Source: Candidatus Poribacteria bacterium
GTDB lineage: Bacteria; Poribacteria; WGA-4E; WGA-3G
NCBI GenBank assembly: GCA_021295735.1
Contig: JAGWBU010000009.1
Span: 2,399-35,785, forward strand
Length of the DNA: 33,387 nucleotides
Reading direction: 5' to 3'
The number at the start of each line of letters is the position of its first letter. The stretch's first letter is position 1. The notes below the pieces were generated by a model. It was not told the DNA's origin. It ran no database searches and worked only from the letters and a program-made list of their open reading frames with translations. The translations under genes were made by a program, and so were the position numbers. Shown one piece after another: positions 8,648 through 16,700 of the stretch.

Positions 8648-9667
8648 TTGAAAAACGCAACAAAAAGCCTGGAGATTTTAACCACGACGGTAGGTTCTTA
8701 TCCGATTCCAGCTTGGCTTCACTCAATGCCTACGGAACAAGCGCTGATTGATGCAACGCGCGTAGTCGTAGATATTCAGCGGCAACACGGTATTGATTTG
8801 CCTACTGATGGGGAATTATACCGCTTTGATGTGAACCATCCTGAAACGAACGGTATGATTGACTATTTTATCCGCCCACTTTCAGGTATCCGAGCAGAGG
8901 CAGGTCGTCAGGAATGGAATGAGTTTAGACAGATGCATACCATGGCGTTTCGGGCAAAACCTGCCGGTGTTGTTGAGAGTGCATTAGGAGAAGGAACGTT
9001 AAACCTTGTTTCCGATTGTGAACGTGCTGTCGGTGTTGCAGGCACGGACATAAAATTTACAGTGACAAGTCCTTATATGCTTGCACGAACACTATTGGAC
9101 AAACACTACGGTGACTTTGACACGTTACTTACTGCATTGGCAGAAGTATTGTCTGCGCAGGTGCGGGAACTGGATTGTGCTTGCCTGCAAATTGATGAAG
9201 CAAATATACCGGGGAACCCTCAAGACGGGCCCCGTGCAGCTGAGGCGATAAATATAGTGCTTGATGCTTTTGACGGAGAGAAGGCTGTTCATTTCTGCTT
9301 TGGCAACTACGGAGGGCAAGTTATTCAAAAAGGGAGTTGGAGTTCCCTGATTGACTTTTTGAATATGCTTAGGTGTGACCATCTCGTTTTGGAATTGGCA
9401 CATCGTCCTGATGCGGATCTTGAGGCACTCAAGGAAGTTTCTTCAGAGATTCGCCTCGGTATTGGCGTGATTGATGTGAAAGTTAACCCGGTTGAGACAC
9501 CTGATGATGTTGCATCAAACATAGAAAAAGCAGAAAAGATGTTGGGAGCAGGACGTGTTGGTTGGGTGCATCCGGACTGTGGATTCTGGATGCTTCAACG
9601 TTCTGTGGTTGACCGAAAAATAGAAGCACTCGTGAAAGGCAGAGATAAATACCTCGCAATCGAATAA
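8648..9667 (+). CDS. Cobalamin-independent methionine synthase C-terminal-domain-like methyltransferase (MetE-C family)
   Basis: This 339-residue TIM-barrel protein resembles the catalytic half of MetE and stand-alone relatives. All four expected zinc/thiol-site residues are present: H215 and C217 (VHFCFGN), E249 (VLELAHR) and C311 (HPDCGFW). LQIDEANIPG (D184, E185) matches the substrate-binding loop, and TTVGSYPIP at the start is typical. The N-terminal half of full-length MetE is absent, as in archaeal-type and alkyl-transfer homologues, so the acceptor may be homocysteine or another thiol. The start is TTG at 8648, with AAAAGGA upstream at 8632-8638. As the third gene of the PhyH operon it may act on a product of that oxygenase. 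A terminator follows at 9779. Confidence 0.85.
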   Translation: MKNATKSLEILTTTVGSYPIPAWLHSMPTEQALIDATRVVVDIQRQHGIDLPTDGELYRFDVNHPETNGMIDYFIRPLSGIRAEAGRQEWNEFRQMHTMAFRAKPAGVVESALGEGTLNLVSDCERAVGVAGTDIKFTVTSPYMLARTLLDKHYGDFDTLLTALAEVLSAQVRELDCACLQIDEANIPGNPQDGPRAAEAINIVLDAFDGEKAVHFCFGNYGGQVIQKGSWSSLIDFLNMLRCDHLVLELAHRPDADLEALKEVSSEIRLGIGVIDVKVNPVETPDDVASNIEKAEKMLGAGRVGWVHPDCGFWMLQRSVVDRKIEALVKGRDKYLAIE

Positions 9668-9778
9668 TAAAATATAGATATTAGAGAACATGATTTTCCA
9701 AAATTTGATCAAGGAACCTGCCATAGTAGGTATGTGTGTCCTTTCAAACAAGAGTGCTTTTTAAGCAATGTGTTTGGT

Positions 9779-9814
9779 GGTGTGTGCTTAGAGACACGCA
9801 CCCCTTTATTTTTT
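9779..9814 (+). terminator. Rho-independent terminator after the MetE-like gene
   Basis: GGTGTGTG (9779-9786) pairs with CACGCACC (9795-9802), one G-U wobble, around an eight-base loop. CC and then a T-rich tract (TTTATTTTTT, 9805-9814) follow. It lies 112 bases after the MetE-like stop and ahead of the small-membrane-protein gene, so it should end the PhyH operon. Confidence 0.75.
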
Positions 9815-9861
9815 AGATAAAAAAGTAATACCAAATTAATTTGATTCATCGTCTTCACATA

Positions 9862-9878
9862 CCGCTCCAGCGGAGCGG
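9862..9878. repeat. Short GC-rich inverted repeat ahead of the membrane-protein pair
   Basis: CCGCTC (9862-9867) and GAGCGG (9873-9878) form a perfect six-base stem around a five-base loop, immediately before the ribosome-binding site (GGAAGG) of the gene at 9896. It could be a leader hairpin or a piece of a dispersed repeat; no U-run follows, so it is not a terminator. Confidence 0.5.
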
Positions 9879-9895
9879 AAGAGTGGAAGGAATAC

Positions 9896-10189
9896 ATGTT
9901 TGAATTTCATCCATCAGGATTAAAAAGGTATCAAAATATTGCCGGTATCGCTGGTGGCATAGGATTTGTACTCGGAACGGTTATCCCTGGCGTAGCGATA
10001 CTCACACATAATTGGCACTGCCCATTTGGAGATGGTATGCTTCAAACCACTGGTTTCTTGGCAATCACAGGATTCAGCAGTGCAATTGTCCTGGGCAACC
10101 TTGTTGCCTTTTTACTGGTTGGGATTGCCAGATATCAGCACGGTTCACGTAAATCATCTCACAGAAAAGGAGACTCGGATGGGAATTGA
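9896..10189 (+). CDS. Small two-helix membrane protein, function unknown
   Basis: The 97-residue product has two hydrophobic segments, at about residues 16-36 (IAGGIGFVLGTVIPGVAIL) and 54-77 (FLAITGFSSAIVLGNLVAFLLVG). A short loop holding a His-Cys pair (NWHCPFGDG) lies between them, and the tail is basic. I recognise no family. GGAAGG is placed well ahead of the ATG. The last 11 bases overlap the start of the TauE/SafE gene, so the two are co-translated, and it may be a partner of that permease. Confidence 0.75.
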   Translation: MFEFHPSGLKRYQNIAGIAGGIGFVLGTVIPGVAILTHNWHCPFGDGMLQTTGFLAITGFSSAIVLGNLVAFLLVGIARYQHGSRKSSHRKGDSDGN

Positions 10190-10991
10190 AATTTTCGGTC
10201 TTGACATCTTGTATATTATCCTGCTTATGGGTGTGGGGATGTTTGCGGGCTTTGTCAACACTGTTGCTTTCGGTGGTTCACTATTAACACTTCCAGCCTT
10301 AGTCTTTGTGATGGAAGCTATTGGTGTTCCGAACCTACCTGCTGGTACTAACGTAACAAGCACAGCCAATGGAACTAATAGGGTAGCAATTATCTTTCAA
10401 AACTTTAGCGCTATTTTGGGGTTTCGCCGCAAAGGTGTATCAGATTTTCGACACGCAATTGCACTTACAATACCAGCAGTTGTAGGAGCGAGTATTGGGG
10501 CGTTCATAGGAACCGAAATATCCGATAAGGCATTTAAGCCGATTCTTGCTGTTGTAATGGTTACAATGCTCCTTTTAACCCTGTTTAATCCGACTGAGCG
10601 ACTACAAGGGAAATTTAATCCGAGTGGTACACAACATAAAATAATTACGACTGTCGCTCTCTTTTTTGTTGGAATATATGGCGGGTTTATCCAAGCAGGT
10701 GTAGGATTGTTGGTTATAGCTACCTTGCGGATTCTTGATGGCGGTGATCTGGTCATTACCAACGCGCTCAAGGTGTTTATAATTTTCTTTTACACAATCA
10801 TCGCTTTAGCTATTTTTGTTAGCAAGGGACAGGTCAATTGGGTTTTAGGCCTGACCTTAGCGGTTGGAAACGCCACAGGAGCATGGATCGGTAGCCATTT
10901 GGCAGTAAAGATGGGCGACAAATGGATTAAAGTGGTATTAGTTGTTGCCGTGATTGGTTCTGTGATAAAACTGCTATGGGATACCTTTTAG
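10179..10991 (+). CDS. TauE/SafE-family anion permease (sulfite exporter family)
   Basis: A 270-residue polytopic membrane protein whose two halves each carry the family's glycine-rich helix: MGVGMFAGFVNTVAFGGSLL near the start and VGIYGGFIQAGVGLL in the middle. Homologues move sulfite, sulfoacetate, sulfolactate or similar organosulfonates, usually outward. The open frame extends upstream to 10026, but the ATG at 10179 has a strong AAAAGGAGA at 10165-10173 and produces the normal family N-terminus, so I take that start. It overlaps the preceding small membrane-protein gene by 11 bases. With two sulfatase-type enzymes in the window, a role in sulfur-compound handling is plausible, but the substrate is not shown. 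Confidence 0.88.
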   Translation: MGIEIFGLDILYIILLMGVGMFAGFVNTVAFGGSLLTLPALVFVMEAIGVPNLPAGTNVTSTANGTNRVAIIFQNFSAILGFRRKGVSDFRHAIALTIPAVVGASIGAFIGTEISDKAFKPILAVVMVTMLLLTLFNPTERLQGKFNPSGTQHKIITTVALFFVGIYGGFIQAGVGLLVIATLRILDGGDLVITNALKVFIIFFYTIIALAIFVSKGQVNWVLGLTLAVGNATGAWIGSHLAVKMGDKWIKVVLVVAVIGSVIKLLWDTF

Positions 10992-11049
10992 GAGTGTTCG
11001 CTCGTTTTAATATAATTCTACCTATATCCAAACAAAACAGCAAATCAAG

Positions 11050-11664
11050 CTAAGGCTGGCTTTCTGTGGGAAGGTGAAAAGACTCTAATCGGTTAGCAAT
11101 TAATTCTGTGCTTGATATCGTTGAGGCCTCTTGTAAGAGATTCAAAAGCTGCTGAGGTATGTCTGCCTGTTCGCAAACAATTTTGAGATTCTGTGACTTC
11201 AATTTCGACAGCGCTGTAAGTTTTTCCTTATCGGGTTTTACTATAACGCACCCATCCGCCCATCCAAGTTCCTTTAGAATAATATCGTTCCAATTGTAAT
11301 TACCATCAAAAACCGTGATAATAGGTTGTGATAATTTTAGTAGGTGTATTTTAGCGTTCTGAATCGCGGTGCCTAAAGTCAAAAAAGCATGATGTTGTGT
11401 TGTAGCAATACGTATGAGCGATAGATTCCACAATACTACCGGTTTTTTGAGGCGTTGAGCAAGTGTGATTAACCGAAGCAGCCGTCTCCAATCAGCAGGT
11501 TGTTCAAGACTTTCGGTATTCCCTTTTAACAAAACGACCTTAACTTTTTTTAAATCCGCGAAACCCGCAAATTCAAAAATTCCTTGTCCGCCTGCTCTAT
11601 CTCCGTAGAGTTGAATTGTCTTTTCAAACGGAGGATGTTCGGAATTAAAATTAAGTGATGACAT
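11050..11664 (-). CDS. Degenerate acetyl-CoA carboxylase carboxyltransferase alpha (AccA)-like protein, probably non-catalytic
   Basis: The 204-residue protein aligns by eye with the middle of AccA. LYGDRAGGQGIFEFAGFADL (19-38) matches the LHGDR.. segment, 'WRRLLRLITLAQRLKKPVVL' (59-78) matches the helix-strand before the catalytic loop, and LSQPIITVFDG (111-121) matches the strand ahead of the second oxyanion loop. The catalytic parts are lost: the DTPGAYPG loop is replaced by NLSLIRIA, and the GEGGSGG loop by DGNYNW. It is also about 100 residues shorter than AccA. I infer a crotonase-fold remnant recruited for a structural or regulatory role. Its ATG lies 22 bases beyond the terminator stem of the LysM operon, with no ribosome-binding site visible, so its expression is puzzling. 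Confidence 0.6.
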   Translation of the reverse strand: MSSLNFNSEHPPFEKTIQLYGDRAGGQGIFEFAGFADLKKVKVVLLKGNTESLEQPADWRRLLRLITLAQRLKKPVVLWNLSLIRIATTQHHAFLTLGTAIQNAKIHLLKLSQPIITVFDGNYNWNDIILKELGWADGCVIVKPDKEKLTALSKLKSQNLKIVCEQADIPQQLLNLLQEASTISSTELIANRLESFHLPTESQP

Positions 11665-11678
11665 TGCTTGTCTACTAT

Positions 11679-11716
11679 AAAAAAAGCAGGGAAGAGCTGA
11701 TACGCATCTTCCCTGC
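11679..11716 (-). terminator. Rho-independent terminator closing the giant-protein operon
   Basis: GCAGGGAAGA and TCTTCCCTGC form a perfect ten-base stem (11686-11695 with 11707-11716) around an 11-base loop. Read on the minus strand, seven T residues follow (11679-11685). It lies 22 bases after the LysM gene stop at 11739. Confidence 0.92.
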
Positions 11717-11738
11717 CTGAATGAATAATTGAAATTAC

Positions 11739-12602
11739 TTACTCGCCGCTACGTCCACCGATTGCGTTAATAGCAAACCATCCGATACCAGCAGCAACTG
11801 TTGTGATAAAAACAAGGGCGCGTTTAGTTGAAGAAACTTCTTCATGCACACCCTTTGCGTCCTCTATCATCATTTTCAGTTCGTTGATAGCTTTTTGATT
11901 TGTTTCAATCTGTGTCAACGCGGTTTTCACGTCCTCTTGAATACTTTTGTGATGCTCTTGCGTTCCTTTCAACTCCTTTTGGAGAGCAGTGAGCATTTCG
12001 TTTGAAGATTCAAGGTGACCGTGTAAATCTTCTAATTGCTTTTGAATAGCATTCCTGCTATTTCTGACGACTTTAGTAACATCAGCAGCAGCATCTTTAT
12101 TTGCTTTCTTGACTGCGTCAATCACTTTTTCTTGGGATTTCTGGCTGGTTTCAAGTGCTTTAATTTGTTTTTGGAGCTTCGTCATGCTCTCACTTAAACT
12201 CTTAATCTCAGCCATTAATTTTTCCCGAGTTGCTTCAGATTCAGCGAGTTCAGTACGTAATTTCTCTAACTCTTCTGTTTGTTTAGCAAGATCTCCCTCA
12301 GCCATTTCTACAACGTCTTTAGCCATAGCTAAAGGAATACGCAGTTTTTCACCAGGATAGATCAAATGCGGATTAGTAAAATCGTTATATTTACTAAGCT
12401 CTCTCCATTGGAGAGGATCTTTCAAATGTTCCTGGCAGAGATCCCAAAGAGTGTCCCCTTTTTCAATGGTGATTAGCATGGTATCATCATCGCCTTCGTG
12501 CGGTGTGATCCTTGCCGAGGCAGATAAAGCATATATACCACTGAGTGCTACGCAGATATAGAGAATCAGTGCTAACTTTAGCGTGGATTTTATTATCTTC
12601 AT
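11739..12602 (-). CDS. LysM-domain, coiled-coil, membrane-anchored cell-envelope protein
   Basis: The 287-residue product has a signal peptide (cleavage likely after SASA, residue 30). A LysM domain follows at about 43-90: ITIEKGDTLWDLCQEHL, then PHLIYPGEKLRIP. Residues about 98-258 form a long Lys/Glu-rich coiled coil with heptads (KQTEELEKLRTELAESEATR and onwards). The C-terminus has a hydrophobic segment (ALVFITTVAAGIGWFAINAIGG) and a short GRSGE tail. LysM domains bind peptidoglycan N-acetylglucosamine, so the protein probably spans the periplasm between wall and membrane. GAGGAG sits ahead of the start, 20 bases after the PorV-like gene. As the third gene after the giant protein, it may anchor or brace that system. 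Confidence 0.88.
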   Translation of the reverse strand: MKIIKSTLKLALILYICVALSGIYALSASARITPHEGDDDTMLITIEKGDTLWDLCQEHLKDPLQWRELSKYNDFTNPHLIYPGEKLRIPLAMAKDVVEMAEGDLAKQTEELEKLRTELAESEATREKLMAEIKSLSESMTKLQKQIKALETSQKSQEKVIDAVKKANKDAAADVTKVVRNSRNAIQKQLEDLHGHLESSNEMLTALQKELKGTQEHHKSIQEDVKTALTQIETNQKAINELKMMIEDAKGVHEEVSSTKRALVFITTVAAGIGWFAINAIGGRSGE

Positions 12603-12622
12603 CAGTATTCTCCTCTTAAGTG

Positions 12623-13651
12623 CTAAAATTCATAGGATACGGAAACATAGTGATTGCTTCCGGCCCCATTAATTTCCCTTGCCATACCATCTTGAATGGC
12701 GTAGTCAAGCTGCAATCCAGCAATGTTGACACCAAATCCACCGAATAGGTTCTGAACGTCACGTGATGCTCTGATACCAGCGCGTAGAGAAAATTCGGTT
12801 GACCTATTAGTGAAAATCGTATATTCAACACCGCTACGCATGCTAAACGCACTCTCATCAAGGTTAACAAATTCTTGTTCAATATCTGCTGAGAATGTGA
12901 CGACATTACCCATATATAGATCGTAAGCTACACCAACATCAACAACCATCGGCACGGTGCCTTCTCCAAGAGAAGCGCCGAGGTATTTAGCGACAATACC
13001 GTAATGGAATGTTGGAACCTGTATATGTCCCTCATGCGCTTCATTTGAATGTGCGTGAAGGGCTTGTCCCATCATTTTTTCGGCAATATCTATGTGGAGT
13101 GCGTGTCCCATGATTCCGATATCTACACCACCGAAACCGCTTTGGTTTTCAACACTATCCACGCCGAAATTATCCATTAACATTCGACCTGTTAAACCGA
13201 TATTGAAGTGTCCGACGGCAATGCCGTAAGAGAGAGAGTAAGCATTTGAACTGTAGTCAGATTTACCCCCATACTCACCTTGTGCGTCATACAAATCATA
13301 ATCAGATACACCAAAATTTGTAGCTGCTAACCCAATAGACCCATAAGTTCCAAGCGCTTTTGTTAAAGCGATAAAATTGTGGCTTCTATCAAGAGACAGT
13401 CTCTGTGTAGAAAAATTAAGGCTTAAATCTGCCGCTGAACCGAGACCTGCTGGATTCCAGACAGTGGCTGTGGCATCTTCTGCAATTGCTGTGAAAGCAC
13501 CGCCTAAGCCAATTGAGCGGGCACCTGCACCGAGACGTAAATGGGGCATAGCGTTAACTTCACCCTCAGCAAAACAGACAGGCGACACAGCAAGTATAAG
13601 AAGTAAAACGGGTATTACACCGCATAGCAATCTTTGCTTTGTGATAGACAT
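12623..13651 (-). CDS. PorV/PorQ-family outer-membrane beta-barrel protein
   Basis: The 342-residue product has a signal peptide (to about VCFA, residue 28). The family's diagnostic N-terminus follows: LRLGAGARSIGLGGAFTAIA, then DATATVWNPAGLG (residues 38-71). Amphipathic strands run to a C-terminal ...SVSYEF, the Phe-terminated beta-signal of barrel proteins. PorV and PorQ are FadL-like barrels; in type IX secretion PorV shuttles cargo with C-terminal sorting domains to the surface. That fits its place directly after a giant protein with such a domain. A His-rich insert lies at about residues 183-216. AGGAGG precedes the ATG. The barrel and family are well supported; the shuttle role is inference. 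Confidence 0.87.
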   Translation of the reverse strand: MSITKQRLLCGVIPVLLLILAVSPVCFAEGEVNAMPHLRLGAGARSIGLGGAFTAIAEDATATVWNPAGLGSAADLSLNFSTQRLSLDRSHNFIALTKALGTYGSIGLAATNFGVSDYDLYDAQGEYGGKSDYSSNAYSLSYGIAVGHFNIGLTGRMLMDNFGVDSVENQSGFGGVDIGIMGHALHIDIAEKMMGQALHAHSNEAHEGHIQVPTFHYGIVAKYLGASLGEGTVPMVVDVGVAYDLYMGNVVTFSADIEQEFVNLDESAFSMRSGVEYTIFTNRSTEFSLRAGIRASRDVQNLFGGFGVNIAGLQLDYAIQDGMAREINGAGSNHYVSVSYEF

Positions 13652-13676
13652 TTATGTCCTCCTTCGTAGTCGCACC

Positions 13677-13709
13677 ATCGGAAATTGGGAACAATACCCA
13701 ATTTCCGAT
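13677..13709 (-). promoter_or_regulatory. Perfect 13-bp stem-loop between the giant-protein gene and the PorV-like gene
   Basis: ATCGGAAATTGGG (13677-13689) and CCCAATTTCCGAT (13697-13709) pair perfectly around a seven-base loop, AACAATA. No U-run follows on the minus strand, so it is not a classic terminator. In the operon transcript it could act as an mRNA processing or stabilising structure that sets different levels for the two genes, or as a leaky attenuator. Confidence 0.75.
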
Positions 13710-13727
13710 TTGCGGACTATCGTTTAC

Positions 13728-16700
13728 TTAGCGCGTCAGAGCGAGCTTAAGAATGGCGTATTCTGGCTCGAAACCATCTGTTACTTCTATCTGACAGTAA
13801 TAGATGCCGCGAGCTAAGTCTTCGCCACCGCTGGTTTTTCCGTCCCAACCGATTCCGTTATTGCCAGTATAATCTCCAGCATTCATAACCACGTTATCCC
13901 GTAGGACTCGAACTGGTCGGAGCGTAGCGTCATAAATGACAATACGAACCGTGGACATTCTGTTAAGTCCAAAGGAAATCCGTGTGTTATCCTTGAACGG
14001 ATTGGGGAAGTTAAACGGTTTCATCAATATAGGTGCATCCGTATACTCAACGAAGAAACTGAACTGGTATACAGCTGTGTTAGCTTCGCGAGCTCCATCG
14101 CTTTCTTCAGAGACATTGCCCTGTTTTTGCGCGTTGTCGGATACCTCCAGTTTAACCACATGTTCACCAGGGGCAAGTCGATCAGTAAAGACAGGAGCCG
14201 CAGGTGTATAAACAACCTGTGTAGCTGACTTCTGCTTATCCGTGAGGTTAATCGGAGTCACTAAGGTTCCTCCACCCCATTTCGGTGCTTCTATAACAAG
14301 CTTGATAGAATCGACATTCACACCTGTTTCAGCATCGGCAAAAGTGATTGAGATGGTTGGTCTCGCTTCTTCGTCGTGCTTATACATCAGGCGTGCACCG
14401 TTCTGAGGTGAAGACGTTGTGATGATTGGTGCAGCGGTATCAAAATCAACTGTAAATACACCGCTACTTGTAGAGGAATTACCAAACGCATCTGTCGCAC
14501 GAACTTCAATCGAGTAAGTACCCTCAGAAAGGGGTGCTTCAGGATGGAAGTCTAAGCGGGTGATACCTGCATTGGTTCTATCCTCATCGTCATCTGTAGT
14601 GTCACCTTTCACCTCTTCACCATTACTATCCATTACGACGATAGCCATTTCTTCAACACCTGAGTCGTCGGTGGCACTCGCCGAAATAACCGGGAGTCCC
14701 GCATGAATAGTCCCAGCAGGAGTGATTGTGGAAATTATCGGAGGAGATTGATCTACCTCCAACGTGAATTGCCAACTAAACTCTCGTGTTCCACCTTCAC
14801 TGGCCACTATGAGTTTAATGCTATGTTTTCCTGGTGTAAAGCTTTCTATAACCTCAAACTTGTTTTCAGCTCGTTCAACAGGATAAGAATTAGCTGGAAG
14901 TTGACCATCAATAATGTACTTCACACTTGATAAAGCAGATTCATCATCAGTGATCACAGCAGCGATGGTTATCGCAAAGTTTTCATCTAAGGTATTCTGC
15001 TTATTCAGTTGAACAACGCCAGATGGCGACACTTCTGAAATGACAGGAGCCGTTGAATCCAACTTCACATTAAAGACAACAGTTGCCTGTGCTGTTTTTT
15101 TATTTTTATCAGTGACTTCAACAAAGACGACATGTTCACCGGTACCCAACGATGGATCAGGCGTATAAGTGAACTGATTTTCATCTTCGCTTACTTCTGG
15201 TTTAGCAACTTCACCGTTGACAGTAAATATTACCTCAACAACATCGGCCATACCAGAAAATTCACCTCTGATAACAGGTCCACCGTGATCGTAGGTTTGA
15301 CCTGGAGCAGGTGAAAGAATCGCTACTGCCGGACCAGGAATATCAACTGTGAAAACAGCGGATGTTTCTGCGGTTTCACCGTTTGCATCCGTGACTTTAA
15401 CAGTAACCGTATGTTCACCATGACCAAGCGCATCAGCAAGCGTATGGCTGAATTGGTTACCATCTACCTCTGCCTCTACATCATTAGTGCCAACGGTGAG
15501 TTTTACCTCAACATCGCCAACACCAATAAATTCACCAGTAATAGCTGGCATACCATGAGTATAGGTGTGACCAGCAGCAGGTGAAAGAAGCATAACTGAA
15601 GCCATTGGGAATTCCACTGTGAAGATTGCAGTTGCTTGGGCAGTTTTGCCATTCGCATCTGTAACTTCAACAGCAACCGTATGTTCACCTTCACCTATTC
15701 CTTGTTCAGGCGTATAAGTGAAACCGTTGTCTGCTACTTCTGCCTTGGCTTCTTTTTCATCTACAGTAAGAGACACTGTAACATCGCCAACACCAGTAAA
15801 TTCACCTCTGACTACCGGCATATCATGGTTATACATTTGACCCGCACTTGGCGAATTAATCGCTACTGACGGACCAGGTATCTCAACTGAGAAGATAACC
15901 GTCGCTTCAGCAGTCTTACCATTCGCATCTTTTGCGGTAGCAACGATTGTGTATTCACCATCACCTAAAGCAGTAGCAGGTGAATAAGTGCCATCATCAT
16001 TCGCAGTTGCTGCTTTCTCATTTACCATGACTGATACTGTCACAGGTTCCGCTACACCAGATGATTCAACTGAAATAACTGGCATACCATGGTCATACAT
16101 CTGACCCGCAGCTGGCGAAATAATCGCAACTGACGGTCCAGGTATATCCACCATGAAAGCAGTAGATGTCTGGGCAGTTCTGCCGTTAGCATCTGTGACT
16201 TCAACAACAACCATGTGTTCACCATCACTCAGCGCAACCGCTGGTGTATAAGTGAATTCGTTGTTGTCATTCACATCTGCCTCAACAGCTGCACCATCAA
16301 TGGAGAGTGAAACTACCACCGGTGCTGCACCAGAGAAATTACCTTGTATAATCGGCATACCATGGTCATAGACTTGACCCGCAGCTGGTGTTACAACAGC
16401 AACTGTCGGCACTGGTAATCTTACTGAAAAGATTACAGTGGCAGTCGAAGTCTTTCCATTCGTATCCATGGTTTGTGCAACGATCGTATATTCACCATCA
16501 TCTAAAGACGGATCCGGCGTGTAGGTAAATTTGTTACCTTCAACCGTTGCTTCGGCGGCTTCACCGTTAATAGCGAGCGTTAACTCAACATCAGTTTCGC
16601 CTCCGAATTCACCTCGGACAACCGGACTACCGTGTTCATATTCCTGACCAGCAGCGGGTGAAAGTATCGCAACTGTCGGACCCGGTATATCTACCATGAA

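Noticed and set aside
9668-9895. An open frame on the minus strand in the gap after the MetE-like gene
   Set aside because: The translation is short and featureless, and overlaps the terminator and the inverted repeat.
10026-10178. Upstream extension of the TauE/SafE permease
   Set aside because: The 51 added residues are an out-of-frame reading of the small membrane-protein gene; the ATG at 10179 has a strong ribosome-binding site and gives the family's N-terminus.
13377-13817. Plus-strand open frame of 146 codons across the gap between the giant and PorV-like genes
   Set aside because: It runs antisense through two well-supported genes and the stem-loop, with no recognisable protein.
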